A stretch of 64,000 bases of DNA from Bufo bufo (lineage: Eukaryota > Chordata > Amphibia > Anura > Bufonidae). Where the stretch lies: NCBI RefSeq assembly GCF_905171765.1, contig NC_053393.1:70339371-70403370 (forward strand), written 5' to 3'. The position numbers were made by a program, and so were the translations under genes. The notes below the pieces were generated by a model, which did no database searches, was not told the DNA's origin, and saw nothing but the letters and a program-made list of their open reading frames with translations. Shown here piece after piece: positions 31,598-42,050 of this stretch (position 1 is its first letter; the number at the start of each line of letters is the position of its first letter).

Positions 31598-33007
31598 TTG
31601 CGATGAAGGGGGCTGAGTGTCCCCCTGTCGCCGTTGATTGGTTGGCCACAGATGTTTGCTACGGCAGTGTCGTTTTATGTGACCGGGCTTGCCGCACCCA
31701 TAACAGACATAAGGGGGTGGGTGTTCTCCACCATCTTCTCCTGACATTACGGCTATCACAGCAGCACGGGTTTTCTTTGTGTTACTCTCTAGACCCTTTG
31801 CAATCTGCTCCAACATATCTAGTGTCAAGGATTTCCACTCGGGGCGACAGGTCACAAGGGCTTTGTTTATCTCTGGTCGTAGACCATCGACAAACGAGCG
31901 GGCCAAGAGTCTGAGATGAACGGGCTCATTCTGACTAAAACCCATGTCTTTGTAACTTTGTTTAATCCTCTGAGCAAATTTCTCGACAGTTTCAACTTTT
32001 TCCTGTGTCATATCCTGTAATGTCGTGGATTGGTCTGCTAATCTTGCTTTCGCCCATTTCTGCAGTTGTTCTATAAAGAATTCTCCAGACTCATGATCCC
32101 GGGGGTCAAAGTTAGCACCTTTAAGTTCAGGGATGTGGATTTGATCCATTATCAATGTGGAGTATTCACCTGTCTTGTTTTCCACTATACTTTGCAGGTC
32201 CGACCATGTGCACCCATAGGTTTGATGCACTTGGGACAGTTTCCTGAAAAAGGGCATGGGATGGGTCTCAGGGTCAGGCAGTAAATTCACTATGGTGAAT
32301 AACTGTTGTGGGGTGAAAGACACATATTTTGGTGGTCCCTGTGGCCGGTTAAGTGCTAGGGCTTCTTTCAGTGTCTCAAGGTTTCCCTGCTCAATTTTCT
32401 GTAAGTTCTTTTGTAACTCTGTAATCTGACCCTGCAGTATTTGATCTTGTGAACGTCGTGATGGGCGCACGACCATGGGCACAGTCCACTGTGGTGCCAG
32501 GGATAAAGTTGGCGGATCACCGTAGTCTGTCGGGGTACCCCGCGAAGGAGTCTGCATATTACCCGGTGCATTTTGTATGCCCATTGTGGATTCTGCAGCA
32601 CCGTCTGCATCCCTCTGTTCTGCTTTATCAGGTTGCCCTCCTACCATTATAGGAGTAAGGGTGGCAGGTGAGTGTGGTAGCATGAATGTACCGTCCGGGT
32701 TAACCATGGGGTACAAGGTAGTAGGAAGGGGCAAGGGTGACATAGGAGTGACGGGGGGGTCCGGACCGGATGAGATTAAAGGTCCGTTCATGGGCGTTGC
32801 CTGGGGACAAGATGGCGCTGTAGCTAACACGGGAAGTGATGGGACGTGCTGGGGAGTAGTTACCAAGGTGTGGTTTTGTGGGTGGGGAGCCCCACAGTGA
32901 AGGCACGTATTTCGGGAGGAGGGATTCTGTTGACCACATGTTTTGCAGGTCCACCCACCTGCTTTCTTCCCTGCGCCATTATAGGGTGGTGGCAAGTCAT
33001 GTATCAA
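31595..33007 (-). CDS. gag: ERV Gag, middle to C-terminal part (RanBP2-type finger, CA, NC)
   Basis: The 471-codon frame has no ATG at its left border; it is the continuation of the matrix frame after a one-base slip. Close to its beginning are a PPPY late-domain motif (residues 6-9) and a RanBP2-type zinc finger, W19 with C21, C24, N28, C35 and C38 in exact consensus spacing. A proline-rich linker, a short charged helix and a capsid-like region (about residues 220-420) follow. A second PPPY and a single CCHC knuckle, CYGCGKPGHIKRHC, mark the nucleocapsid end. Gag assembles the particle and packages RNA. The RanBP2-type finger is unusual for a retroviral Gag; in cellular proteins this fold binds single-stranded RNA or ubiquitin. 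Confidence 0.9.
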   Translation of the reverse strand: MIHDLPPPYNGAGKKAGGWTCKTCGQQNPSSRNTCLHCGAPHPQNHTLVTTPQHVPSLPVLATAPSCPQATPMNGPLISSGPDPPVTPMSPLPLPTTLYPMVNPDGTFMLPHSPATLTPIMVGGQPDKAEQRDADGAAESTMGIQNAPGNMQTPSRGTPTDYGDPPTLSLAPQWTVPMVVRPSRRSQDQILQGQITELQKNLQKIEQGNLETLKEALALNRPQGPPKYVSFTPQQLFTIVNLLPDPETHPMPFFRKLSQVHQTYGCTWSDLQSIVENKTGEYSTLIMDQIHIPELKGANFDPRDHESGEFFIEQLQKWAKARLADQSTTLQDMTQEKVETVEKFAQRIKQSYKDMGFSQNEPVHLRLLARSFVDGLRPEINKALVTCRPEWKSLTLDMLEQIAKGLESNTKKTRAAVIAVMSGEDGGEHPPPYVCYGCGKPGHIKRHCRSKHLWPTNQRRQGDTQPPSSQ

Positions 33008-33054
33008 TGCAACACCAGGCTTACAGAAATATCTCTGTCTTTTCTCATCAAAAT

Positions 33055-33318
33055 TTAGTTCCCCCCCCCGGTCTGTTCAAATTCTTTACTACAGTCCAAC
33101 CACACACGGACCATGTCTGTCAATTTATCATCTTCTAACTTCCCCCTCTTCTCGTTTAACAACACTTGCCAGGTGGCACTACAAAGGATGCCTCCTTTAC
33201 AGACACTATAACTCTTCTCCAACTTAGTTAATCCTTTTATGAAACGTTTGCCTCTCCTGTCCGCCACGTACTGTTCAGGAGAACAGTAACCCTTCGGGAC
33301 ACTTTCCTCATTTCCCAT
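33055..33318 (-). CDS. gag: ERV Gag, N-terminal matrix part, frameshifted
   Basis: The frame starts with MGNEE, where the glycine after the initiator methionine fits an N-myristoylation signal for membrane targeting of Gag. Residues 2-80 are charged and helical in character, with basic runs (DRRGKRF, NEKRGK), as in matrix domains. It ends after a run of nine G (plus-strand C run at 33061-33069), where the frame runs into TAA. The frame of the rest of gag is open across this same point, so a one-base length change in the homopolymer separates the two pieces. This could be a real mutation or a sequencing error. Confidence 0.85.
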   Translation of the reverse strand: MGNEESVPKGYCSPEQYVADRRGKRFIKGLTKLEKSYSVCKGGILCSATWQVLLNEKRGKLEDDKLTDMVRVWLDCSKEFEQTGGGN

Positions 33319-34068
33319 CTTCTGGATCCTTCACCTTGTTCTGGACAACACAGAAACCCGATATAACACGTTGAGCCTAATGTCCCACACACTCTGGGTA
33401 GACACTGGCCGGTCTCCTCCCTTCTGTCGTCTCTCGGTCACAACACCAGGGTGACCGATTGACACAGGCACTTTAGGAGACCTTTGGGTTTCTATCAGTC
33501 TGTGTTTCCGTTACAAAGGGTCGCACATTAAAAACAATAAACCACAATACATCAAGGAAGAACCCTTGCGTACTGTCTAATCGTCTCTCGCACCTACTGG
33601 AGCCGCCTAAAGACCTCTGTATAAAGTAATTACTGGACGTGAAGACCTTTGAGTCCCGGCAGCACACTCTGGGCTACCCCGAACCGCTCTCCACCCATCT
33701 GTGATCGTCCCCTTTATGGAGATTTGAGTCAGACGCCGGGCTGAACTCCGATACAGGCACACAGGAGAACTCCGTGTCTCAGTCAGTGATACTTGTCAAC
33801 AGGGTCTTCACAACTCATAGGCACAACACAGTACATCAAGACTTTAAAAAACATATGGGGTTCTTACTTTCATGCCCTCGAGGACGTCCCAGACTGCTTC
33901 CGCACCCCTCCCTCAGACGAACTCCAAGAGGCTACACCAGGGGACACTTTATAGGCAAGATGACTCAATTTTCTCACCTCATATCACGGGTTGCGATCCC
34001 GGTGTCCGTTAGTGCGCCTCTCCTCGTCTGGTCTCCGGGGGTACGGGAACAGAGGGTCCAATCCTCGA
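33319..34068 (-). other. ERV 5' leader
   Basis: About 750 bp between the primer-binding site and the gag ATG. No conserved open frame is seen. By position it would hold the packaging signal and the splice donor for env, but neither could be pinpointed. Confidence 0.6.
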
Positions 34069-34086
34069 GCCCCACGTTGGGCGCCA
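34069..34086 (-). promoter_or_regulatory. ERV primer-binding site, tRNA-Lys1,2 type
   Basis: Minus-strand TGGCGCCCAACGTGGGGC lies four bases inside the 5' LTR. This 18-mer is the standard complement of the 3' end of tRNA-Lys1,2, used for example by some betaretroviruses and by foamy viruses. It is unusual beside a gamma-type pol and env. Confidence 0.92.
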
Positions 34087-34090
34087 AAAT

Positions 34091-34357
34091 TGTTCTGGTT
34101 CTGGCCAAGCTGCCAGTTCGGTTGATGTACTGCTCCAAATTGATTAGTGTACGTGCACGGAGAGATTAGACTGAGACAACTCACAGCTAGGAGTTAAACA
34201 GGATCTCTAGTTTATTTCGTAAAACAACACACAATACATAAGTTTTACGACAGGGAGGGGGGTGAAAGATAAAGTATATCTTTTCTATTGGCTACAAACA
34301 CTCTATGCTTCTCTGTAACCTTGACGGCCAGAAGAAGAAATTCCTCCACCCTCCCCC
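34091..34357 (-). repeat. ERV 5' LTR remnant, U3 mostly lost
   Basis: The remnant matches 25649-25914 of the 3' LTR except for two substitutions and one indel. It keeps the polyadenylation signal (34216-34211) and the TATA-like region, but stops at CCCTCCCCC. About 230 bp of U3, including the 35-bp tandem repeat, are absent, and foldback-repeat sequence follows directly. A provirus in this state would lack its enhancer. Confidence 0.88.
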
Positions 34358-34830
34358 GATGTTAAAATGAGACTTTAGCCAATATATCCTTATATGAAGG
34401 ACATACTGGAGCCTGCGCACCACGTCAAGGCACAGGTAGGTTAGTGTTACGTCCCGTGCCACCTGAGATACCTTGACATGGTGCGCGGGCTCCGGTATGT
34501 CCTTCATATAAGGATATATTGGCTAAAGTCTCATTTTAACATCAGTGTGAGGGTTTAGTCAGATTTTGTCGTTTGCATCCAGCGCAGTAGTGCACCTATT
34601 CATGTAAAGGTTTATTTCATATAGTCAATTACATCCACACATTTAGTTATCTGGTGTAGGATATTTTTGTGGCACTTGTGGTCTGCTGTGGGCATCCTCC
34701 ATTGCATGCATTTTTTGCTGGGGATCGCCATTAGCAACAGACCACATGTGCAGCATTTGCTCCCCCAGGTATATATGCATAACTGCATACGGGGTTGAGC
34801 ATTTCCTGCTTTTTGAGACCACGTTATTTT
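34358..34830. repeat. right part of the foldback repeat that received the ERV
   Basis: It contains a strong hairpin (GACTTTAGCCAATATATCC at about 34370 mirrored at about 34521), then the partner of the arm at 25582-25648, then a tail with TGCTGGGGATCGCCATTAGC. The tail is homologous to 63095-63200 in the element at 62397-63633, so both belong to one family. Confidence 0.7.
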
Positions 34831-34852
34831 CTCATGTAGTTAGTTAAAAGCC

Positions 34853-35222
34853 ACCCTCCGAGAACAAGCAGAACACTTACCTGGAGCCCTCCCCTTCATC
34901 TTTTCAGCTGCTGATCTGCCGATTCCCTTCTGCCATCCAAGATGGCTGCACCACTTCTCAGACTACCTGGAGCATACTGTGCATCGCTAGTCCAAGATGC
35001 TTACTGCCTTGTCCAGCCCTGCTTTTGGATTGGTCAATCTGAGGACAGCAGGGAGGGTCCTAGACTACCAAATGCACAGTATGCACCACGCAGTCTGAGA
35101 AGTGGTGCAGCCATATTGAATGGCAGAAGGGGAGCCTAGGAATTGGTGGATCAACAGCTGAAAAGATGAAGGGGGGGGGGGGGGGGCAGCAGGTAAGTGT
35201 TCTGCTTGTTCCCAGAGGGTGC
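34853..35222. repeat. foldback repeat
   Basis: CCACCCTCCGAGAACAAGCA at the left is mirrored by GCTTGTTCCCAGAGGGTG at the right. Inner arms include AAGATGGCTGCACCACTTCT and its inverse near 35100. A long G run lies near 35175. No coding role is seen. Confidence 0.6.
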
Positions 35223-35912
35223 ACAGGATATGTCATAGATATTTGATAGATTCAGGTTCTGTCCCTGCACCTATGAGACATTTATGCCATACCCTATGGA
35301 TATGCAACAAATGTTTGAGATAGAATATCCATTTAAAGGAACTGTCTAATTACAAAGCCCAATTTTAAAATACCCACCTAGGACCTCTGAGTTCATAGTG
35401 GGGAGCCCCTCTTTTGGGGTTTCCATCAGTTAACCAGAGCACTGTGCAGCTGCAAAGAATGAACCCTGGCAAATCTGTTCTCTACATGGACAGCTAACTG
35501 ATTCCTATTCACACCAGGTATGATATTTACTACCCCTGTGCTTCAGGAAAATTGAACATATGATACCAGGTTCCCCGATGATTACAGATAATCACTACAG
35601 GTTCTGGTGGTGGAATAATCAGCTAAATTTATAACAAAACAGGATTTTTAAAGACCAGATTTAAAAAACTAATTTGGGAATAATCTGGTAAAGTGTTAAA
35701 AACATACCAAATATTACACGTAAACATATGACAACCTACAGCGATATTCTCACAAAATAATCTTACCAATATGACCTGAGCATTAGATCACCTGGGAAAT
35801 GCTGACACCTGGTGGTCATTACTGGTAGTGCTTATAAATGACAAGGTCCCTTATAGTCCAACTTTTGCAAAATATTTGGGTATAATCTGGTAAAGTATTA
35901 AAAAGTTACCAA
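35223..35912. repeat. anonymous DNA and a tandem-repeat flank of L1 copy B
   Basis: No gene is present. From about 35640 a unit with TACCAAATATTACAC, CATATGACAACCTACAG and GGTATAATCTGGTAAAG occurs, and the same unit continues at 61649-61950 after L1 copy B. The L1 therefore inserted in a pre-existing tandem repeat. Confidence 0.6.
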
Positions 35913-36419
35913 GAAGGGCGTGGCTAAGCAGCTGAGGAAGATGGCAGCATCATTCCTCAGCTCCATCTCCGCTGCAGCGACTAAAACCAGCAAAGCTTGC
36001 TAAAGCAACCCCTCTCACCCTAATTTAACTCCTGAACTTTACAAACCTACACCCATGATGCGGAGAGGGAAAAGAAGCCACAAAGCGCAAGGCAATTTGG
36101 ACTTCTTCTTCCAACAGGAACATAACAAAGATGGCGCCGAGACCAGTGGGCGTTCTTCTCCTTCCAGCACCAGCCCGACGCAGACCCATCAGCGGGGCCC
36201 CGATTCTCTGCCTGCCTCACCGTCCGACAATCTACAAGCCTCCACGGACTCTCCGCACCTTTCCCCGGTGCCTTTGCTGAAAACGAGGTATGATCCACTG
36301 GCGGAGACGAGGGTTGGGCGATATCAAAAATATTCAGACGATAACGATATTAAGAAATTTATTGCGATAAAGATATATATCGCGATAAATACCCATTTAA
36401 AAGAAAGAAAAAAAAAAAC

Positions 36420-39400
36420 ACAAGGAGACCTTATACTGTATGGGGGCAGCCAGAAGGAGACCTTATACTGTATGGGGGCAGCCACAAGGAGACGTTATAC
36501 TGTATGGGGGCAGCCACAAGGAGACCTTATACTGTATGGGGGCAGCCGGAAGGAGACCTTATACTGTATGGGGGCAGCCACAAGGAGACCTTATACTGTA
36601 TGGGGGCAGCCACAAAAACATTATACTGTATGGGGGCAGCCACAAGGAGATGTTATACTGTATGGGGGCAGCCACAAAGAGACGTTATACTGTATGCGGC
36701 AGCCACAAGGAGACGTTATACTGTATGGGGCAGCCACAAGGAGACCTTATACTGTATGGGGCAGCCACAAGGAGACATTATACTGTATAGGGGCAGCCAC
36801 AAGGAGACGTTATACTGTATGCGGCAGCCACAAGGAGACGTTATACTGTATGCGGCAGCCACAAGGAGACGTTATACTGTATGGGGCAGCCACAAGGAGA
36901 CGTTATACTGTATGGGGCAGCCACAAGGAGACGTTATACTGTATGGGGCAGCCACAAGGAGACCTTATACTGTATGCGGCAGCCACAAGGAGACGTTCTA
37001 CTGTATGGGGGCAGCCACAAGGAGACCTTATACTGTATGGGGGCAGCCACAAGGAGACGTTCTACTGTATGGGGCAGCCACAAGGAGACCTTATACTGTA
37101 TGGGGGCAGCCACAAGGAGACCTTATACTGTATGGGGGCAGCCACAAGGAGACCTTATACTGTATGGGGCAGCCACAAGGAGACCTTATACTGTATGGGG
37201 CAGCCACAAGCAGACGTTATACTGTATGCGGCAGCCACAAGGAGACGTTCTACTGTATGGGGGCAGCCACAAGGAGACCTTATACTGTATGGGGCAGCCA
37301 CAAGGAGACCTTATACTGTATGGGGGCAGCCACAAGGAGACGTTCTACTGTATGGGGCAGCCACAAGGAGACCTTATACTGTATGGGGCAGCCACAAGGA
37401 GACGTTATACTGTATGCGGCAGCCACAAGGAGACGTTCTACTGTATGGGGCAGCCACAAGGAGACCTTATACTGTATGGGGCAGCCACAAGGAGACCTTA
37501 TACTGTATGGGGCAGCCACAAGGAGACCTTATACTGTATGCGGCAGCCACAAGGAGACGTTCTACTGTATGGGGCAGCCACAAGGAGACCTTATACTGTA
37601 TGGGGCAGCCACAAGGAGACGTTATACTGTATGCGGCAGCCACAAGGAGACGTTCTACTGTATGGGGGCAGCCACAAGGAGACCTTATACTGTATGGGGG
37701 CAGCTACAAGGAGACGTTCTACTGTATGGGGCAGCTACAAGGAGACGTTATACTGTATGGGGGCAGCCACAAGGAGACGTTATACTGTATGGGGGCAGCC
37801 ACAAGGAGACATTATACTGTATGCGGCAGCCACAAGGCGACGTTCTACTGTATGGGGCAGCCACAAGGAGACGTTCTACTGTATGGGGCAGCCACAAGGA
37901 GACGTTCTACTGTATGGGGCAGCCACAAGGAGACGTTCTACTGTATGGGGCAGACACAAGGAGACGTTCTACTGTATAGGGCAGCCACAAGGAGACGTTC
38001 TACTGTATGGGGCAGCCACAAGGAGACGTTCTACTGTATAGGGCAGCCACAAGGAGACATTATACTGTATGCGGCAGCCACAAGGAGATGTTATACTGTA
38101 TGGGGGGGCGACAAGGTGACATTATACTGTATGGGGCAGCCACAAGGAGACGTTATACTGTATGGGGGCAGCCACAAGGAGACGTTATACTGTATGGGGG
38201 CAGTCACAAGGAGACCTTATACTGTATGGGGCAGCCACAAGGAGACGTTATACTGTATGGGGCAGCCACAAGGAGACCTTATACTGTATGGGGCAGCCAC
38301 AAGGAGACGTTATACTGTATGGGGCAGCCACAAGGAGACGTTATACTGTATGCGGCAGCCACAAGGAGACCTTATACTGTATGGGGCAGCCACAAGGAGA
38401 CGTTATACTGTATGCGGCAGCCACAAGGAGACGTTCTACTGTATGGGGCAGCCACAAGGAGACCTTATACTGTATGGGGCAGCCACAAGGAGACCTTATA
38501 CTGTATGGGGCAGCCACAAGGAGACCTTATACTGTATGCGGCAGCCACAAGGAGACGTTCTACTGTATGGGGCAGCCACATGGAGACCTTATACTGTATG
38601 GGGCAGCCACAAGGAGACGTTATACTGGATGCGGCAGCCACAAGGAGTTGTTCTACTGTATGGGGGCAGCCACAAGGAGACCTTATACTGTATGGGGCAG
38701 CCACAAGGAGACCTTATACTGTATGGGGGCAGCCACAAGGAGACGTTCTACTGTATGGGGCAGCCACAAGGAGACCTTATACTGTATGGGGCAGCCACAA
38801 GGAGACGTTATACTGTATGCGGCAGCCACAAGGAGACGTTCTACTGTATGGGGCAGCCACAAGGAGACCTTATACTGTATGGGGCAGCCACAAGGAGACC
38901 TTATACTGTATGGGGCAGCCACAAGGAGACCTTATACTGTATGCGGCAGCCACAAGGAGACGTTCTACTGTATGGGGCAGCCACAAGGAGACCTTATACT
39001 GTATGGGGCAGCCACAAGGAGACGTTATACTGTATGCGGCAGCCACAAGGAGACGTTCTACTGTATGGGGGCAGCCACAAGGAGACCTTATACTGTATGG
39101 GGGCAGCTACAAGGAGACGTTCTACTGTATGGGGCAGCTACAAGGAGACGTTATACTGTATGGGGGCAGCCACAAGGAGACGTTATACTGTATGGGGGCA
39201 GCCACAAGGAGACATTATACTGTATGCGGCAGCCACAAGGCGACGTTCTACTGTATGGGGCAGCCACAAGGAGACGTTCTACTGTATGGGGCAGCCACAA
39301 GGAGACGTTCTACTGTATGGGGCAGCCACAAGGAGACGTTCTACTGTATGGGGCAGACACAAGGAGACGTTCTACTGTATAGGGCAGCCACAAGGAGACG

Positions 39401-41270
39401 TTCTACTGTATGGGGCAGCCACAAGGAGACGTTCTACTGTATAGGGCAGCCACAAGGAGACATTATACTGTATGCGGCAGCCACAAGGAGATGTTATACT
39501 GTATGGGGGGGCGACAAGGTGACATTATACTGTATGGGGCAGCCACAAGGAGACGTTATACTGTATGGGGGCAGCCACAAGGAGACGTTATACTGTATGG
39601 GGCAGTCACAAGGAGACCTTATACTGTATGGGGCAGCCACAAGGAGACGTTATACTGTATGGGGCAGCCACAAGGAGACCTTATACTGTATGGGGCAGCC
39701 ACAAGGAGACGTTATACTGTATGGGGCAGCCACAAGGAGACGTTATACTGTATGCGGCAGCCACAAGGAGACCTTATACTGTATGGGGCAGCCACAAGGA
39801 GACGTTATACTGTATGCGGCAGCCACAAGGAGACGTTCTACTGTATGGGGCAGCCACAAGGAGACCTTATACTGTATGGGGCAGCCACAAGGAGACCTTA
39901 TACTGTATGGGGCAGCCACAAGGAGACCTTATACTGTATGCGGCAGCCACAAGGAGACGTTCTACTGTATGGGGCAGCCACATGGAGACCTTATACTGTA
40001 TGGGGCAGCCACAAGGAGACGTTATACTGTATGCGGCAGCCACAAGGAGTTGTTCTACTGTATGGGGGCAGCCACAAGGAGACCTTATACTGTATGGGGG
40101 CAGCCACAAGGAGACGTTCTACTGTATGGGGCAGCCACAAGGAGACGTTCTACTGTATGGGGGCAGCCACAAGGAGACATTATACTGTATGGGGGCAGCC
40201 ACAAGGAGACATTATACTGTATGCGGCAGCCACAAGGCGACGTTCTACTGTATGGGGCAGCCACAAGGAGACGTTCTACTGTATGGGGGCAGCCACAAGG
40301 AGACGTTCTACTGTATGGGGCAGCCACAATGAGACGTTCTACTGTATGGGGCAGCCACGAGGAGACGTTCTACTGTATAGGGCAGCCACAAGGAGACATT
40401 ATACTGTATGCGGCAGCCACAAGGAGATGTTATACTGTATGGGGGGGCGACAAGGTGACATTACACTGTATGGGGGCAACCACAAGGTAACGTTATACTG
40501 TATGGGGCAGCCACAAGGAGACGTTATACTGTATGGGGGCAGCCACAAGGAGACGTTCTACTGTATGGGGCAGCCACAAGGAGACGTTCTACTGTATAGG
40601 GCAGCCACAAGGAGACATTATACTGTATGCGGCAGCCACAAGGAGATGTTATACTGTATGGGGGGGCGACAAGGTGACATTACACTGTATGGGGGCAGCC
40701 ACAAGGAGACGTTATACTGTATGGGGGCAGCCACAAGGAGACGTTATACTGTGTGGGGGAGGGCACAAGGAGACGTTATACTGTATGGGGGCAGCCACAA
40801 GGAGATGTTATACTGTATGGGGGCAGCCACAAGGAGACGTTATACTGTATGGGGGCAGCCACAAGGAGATGTTATACTGTATGGGGGCAGCCACAAGGAG
40901 ACGTTATACTGTATGGGGGGCAGCCACAAGGAGACCTTATACTGTATGGGGGCAGCCACAAGGAGATGTTATACTGTATGGGGGCAGCCACAAAAACATT
41001 ATACTGTATGGGGGCAGCCACAAGGAGATGTTATACTGTATGGGGGCAGCCACAAGGAGACGTTATACTGTATGGGGGGCAGCCACAAGGAGACCTTATA
41101 CTGTATGGGGGCAGCCACAAGGAGATGTTATACTGTATGGGGGCAGCCACAAGGAGACGTTATACTGTATGGGGGCAGCCACAAGGAGATGTTATACTGT
41201 ATGGGGGCAGCCACAAGGAGACGTTATACTGTGTGGGGGCAGCCACAAGGAGACGTTATACTGTATGAAC
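36420..41270. repeat. 31-bp minisatellite, about 155 copies
   Basis: The unit is close to CAGCCACAAGGAGACGTTAT followed by ACTGTATGGGG, 31 bp, with a 32-bp form carrying one more G. Substitution variants (GACCTTATAC, GACGTTCTAC, TATGCGGC) are interspersed. A block of about 1.40 kb is duplicated: rare variants such as GGGGGGGCGACAAGG recur at 38101 and 39504, and GGAGTTGTTC at about 38645 and 40046. Because 31 is not a multiple of three and the unit has no stop in any forward frame, open frames of up to about 1100 codons appear in all three frames. They repeat with a 31-residue period and are not proteins. Confidence 0.95.
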
Positions 41271-41575
41271 AAGATTTGACCACCCCCCCCCCCCCCCTTC
41301 AGTATAATAATGTCATGTTGCTCATGTATGGAGGATTCATTATTCCCTAATGTAGGGATCGACCGATTATCGGTTTTGCCGATATTGAGGATTTTGACCG
41401 TTATCGGTATCGGCACACAGAACACAGAACGCGCTGCTCTCAGCGCTCTCTGTGTTCCCTCCACAGCACAGGGGAGAAGGAAGCAGTGTCTCCCTCCCCC
41501 TGTGCTGCTGCTGCCGCTGCCGCCAATGAGAGGACAAAAGATAAGAGGAGGGGAGGGGCTGTGGCCACCGCTCCA

Positions 41576-41804
41576 CCAATGAAGATAAATCTCTCAATCA
41601 TTCATATACAGGAGGCGGGAGCTGGCTGCAGAATCACATAGCCGGCTCCCGACCTCTATGAACTGTAGCTGCGGTCCGCGGTAGTTAACCCCTCAGGTGC
41701 CGCGGATCGCAGCTACCGCTCATAGAGGTCGGGAGCCGGCTATGTGATTCTGCAGCCAGCTCCCGCCTCCTGTATATGAATGATTGAGAGATTTATCTTC
41801 ATTG
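41576..41804. repeat. palindrome inside the nested hAT
   Basis: Arms of about 105 bp, from TGAAGATAAATCTCTCAATC to its mirror GATTGAGAGATTTATCTTCA, form an almost perfect cruciform centred near 41690. Confidence 0.85.
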
Positions 41805-42050
41805 GTGGCACAGTGCGCCCCCCCCCCCAAGCCACCCAGTATTAATCATTGGTGGCGCAGTGCGCCCCCCACCCCCATCTCAATAGTAAAAACATTGGTG
41901 GCGCAGTGCGCCCCCTCCCCCAAGCCCCCCAGTATTAATCATTGGTGGCGCAGAGCACCCCCCACCCCCATCCCAATCCCAATAGTAAAAACATTGGTGG
42001 CGCAGTGCGCCCCCCCACCCAGTATTAATCATTGGTGGCAGTGGCCACAG
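41795..42050. repeat. tandem repeats inside the nested hAT
   Basis: Six copies of ATTGGTGGCGCAGTGCGCCC-like units alternate with TATTAATC or CAATAGTAAAAAC spacers, about 45-50 bp per unit. Confidence 0.8.

Larger units (their letters stand above)
25649..34357 (-). mobile_element. endogenous retrovirus, young and nearly intact
   Basis: An 8.7-kb provirus reads right to left: truncated 5' LTR, primer-binding site, leader, gag, pol, env, polypurine tract, 500-bp 3' LTR. Over the shared 267 LTR bases there are two substitutions and one indel, so the insertion is recent. Pol and env are single open frames. The pol C-terminus (YEGPY) and the Env CX6CC motif are of the gammaretrovirus/epsilonretrovirus type, while the primer site matches tRNA-Lys1,2. 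Visible defects are a one-base frameshift in gag and loss of about 230 bp of U3 from the 5' LTR. The target duplication cannot be read because that end is deleted. Confidence 0.95.

Noticed and set aside
25649..34357. An exogenous virus integrated by contamination or a foamy virus, suggested by the Lys primer site
   Set aside because: It lies within a dispersed host repeat, gag has a CCHC knuckle and the integrase tail and Env are of gamma type, so a foamy virus does not fit.
36420..41270. CRISPR-like regular repeats
   Set aside because: The units are directly tandem without spacers, and the context is a vertebrate-type genome.
36055..41350. Very long open frames (up to about 1129 codons) with repeated SHKETLYCM-like residues
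   Set aside because: They are translations of a 31-bp minisatellite that has no stop in any forward frame. The 31-residue period is simply three repeat units, and the first begins in a broken L1 ORF1.
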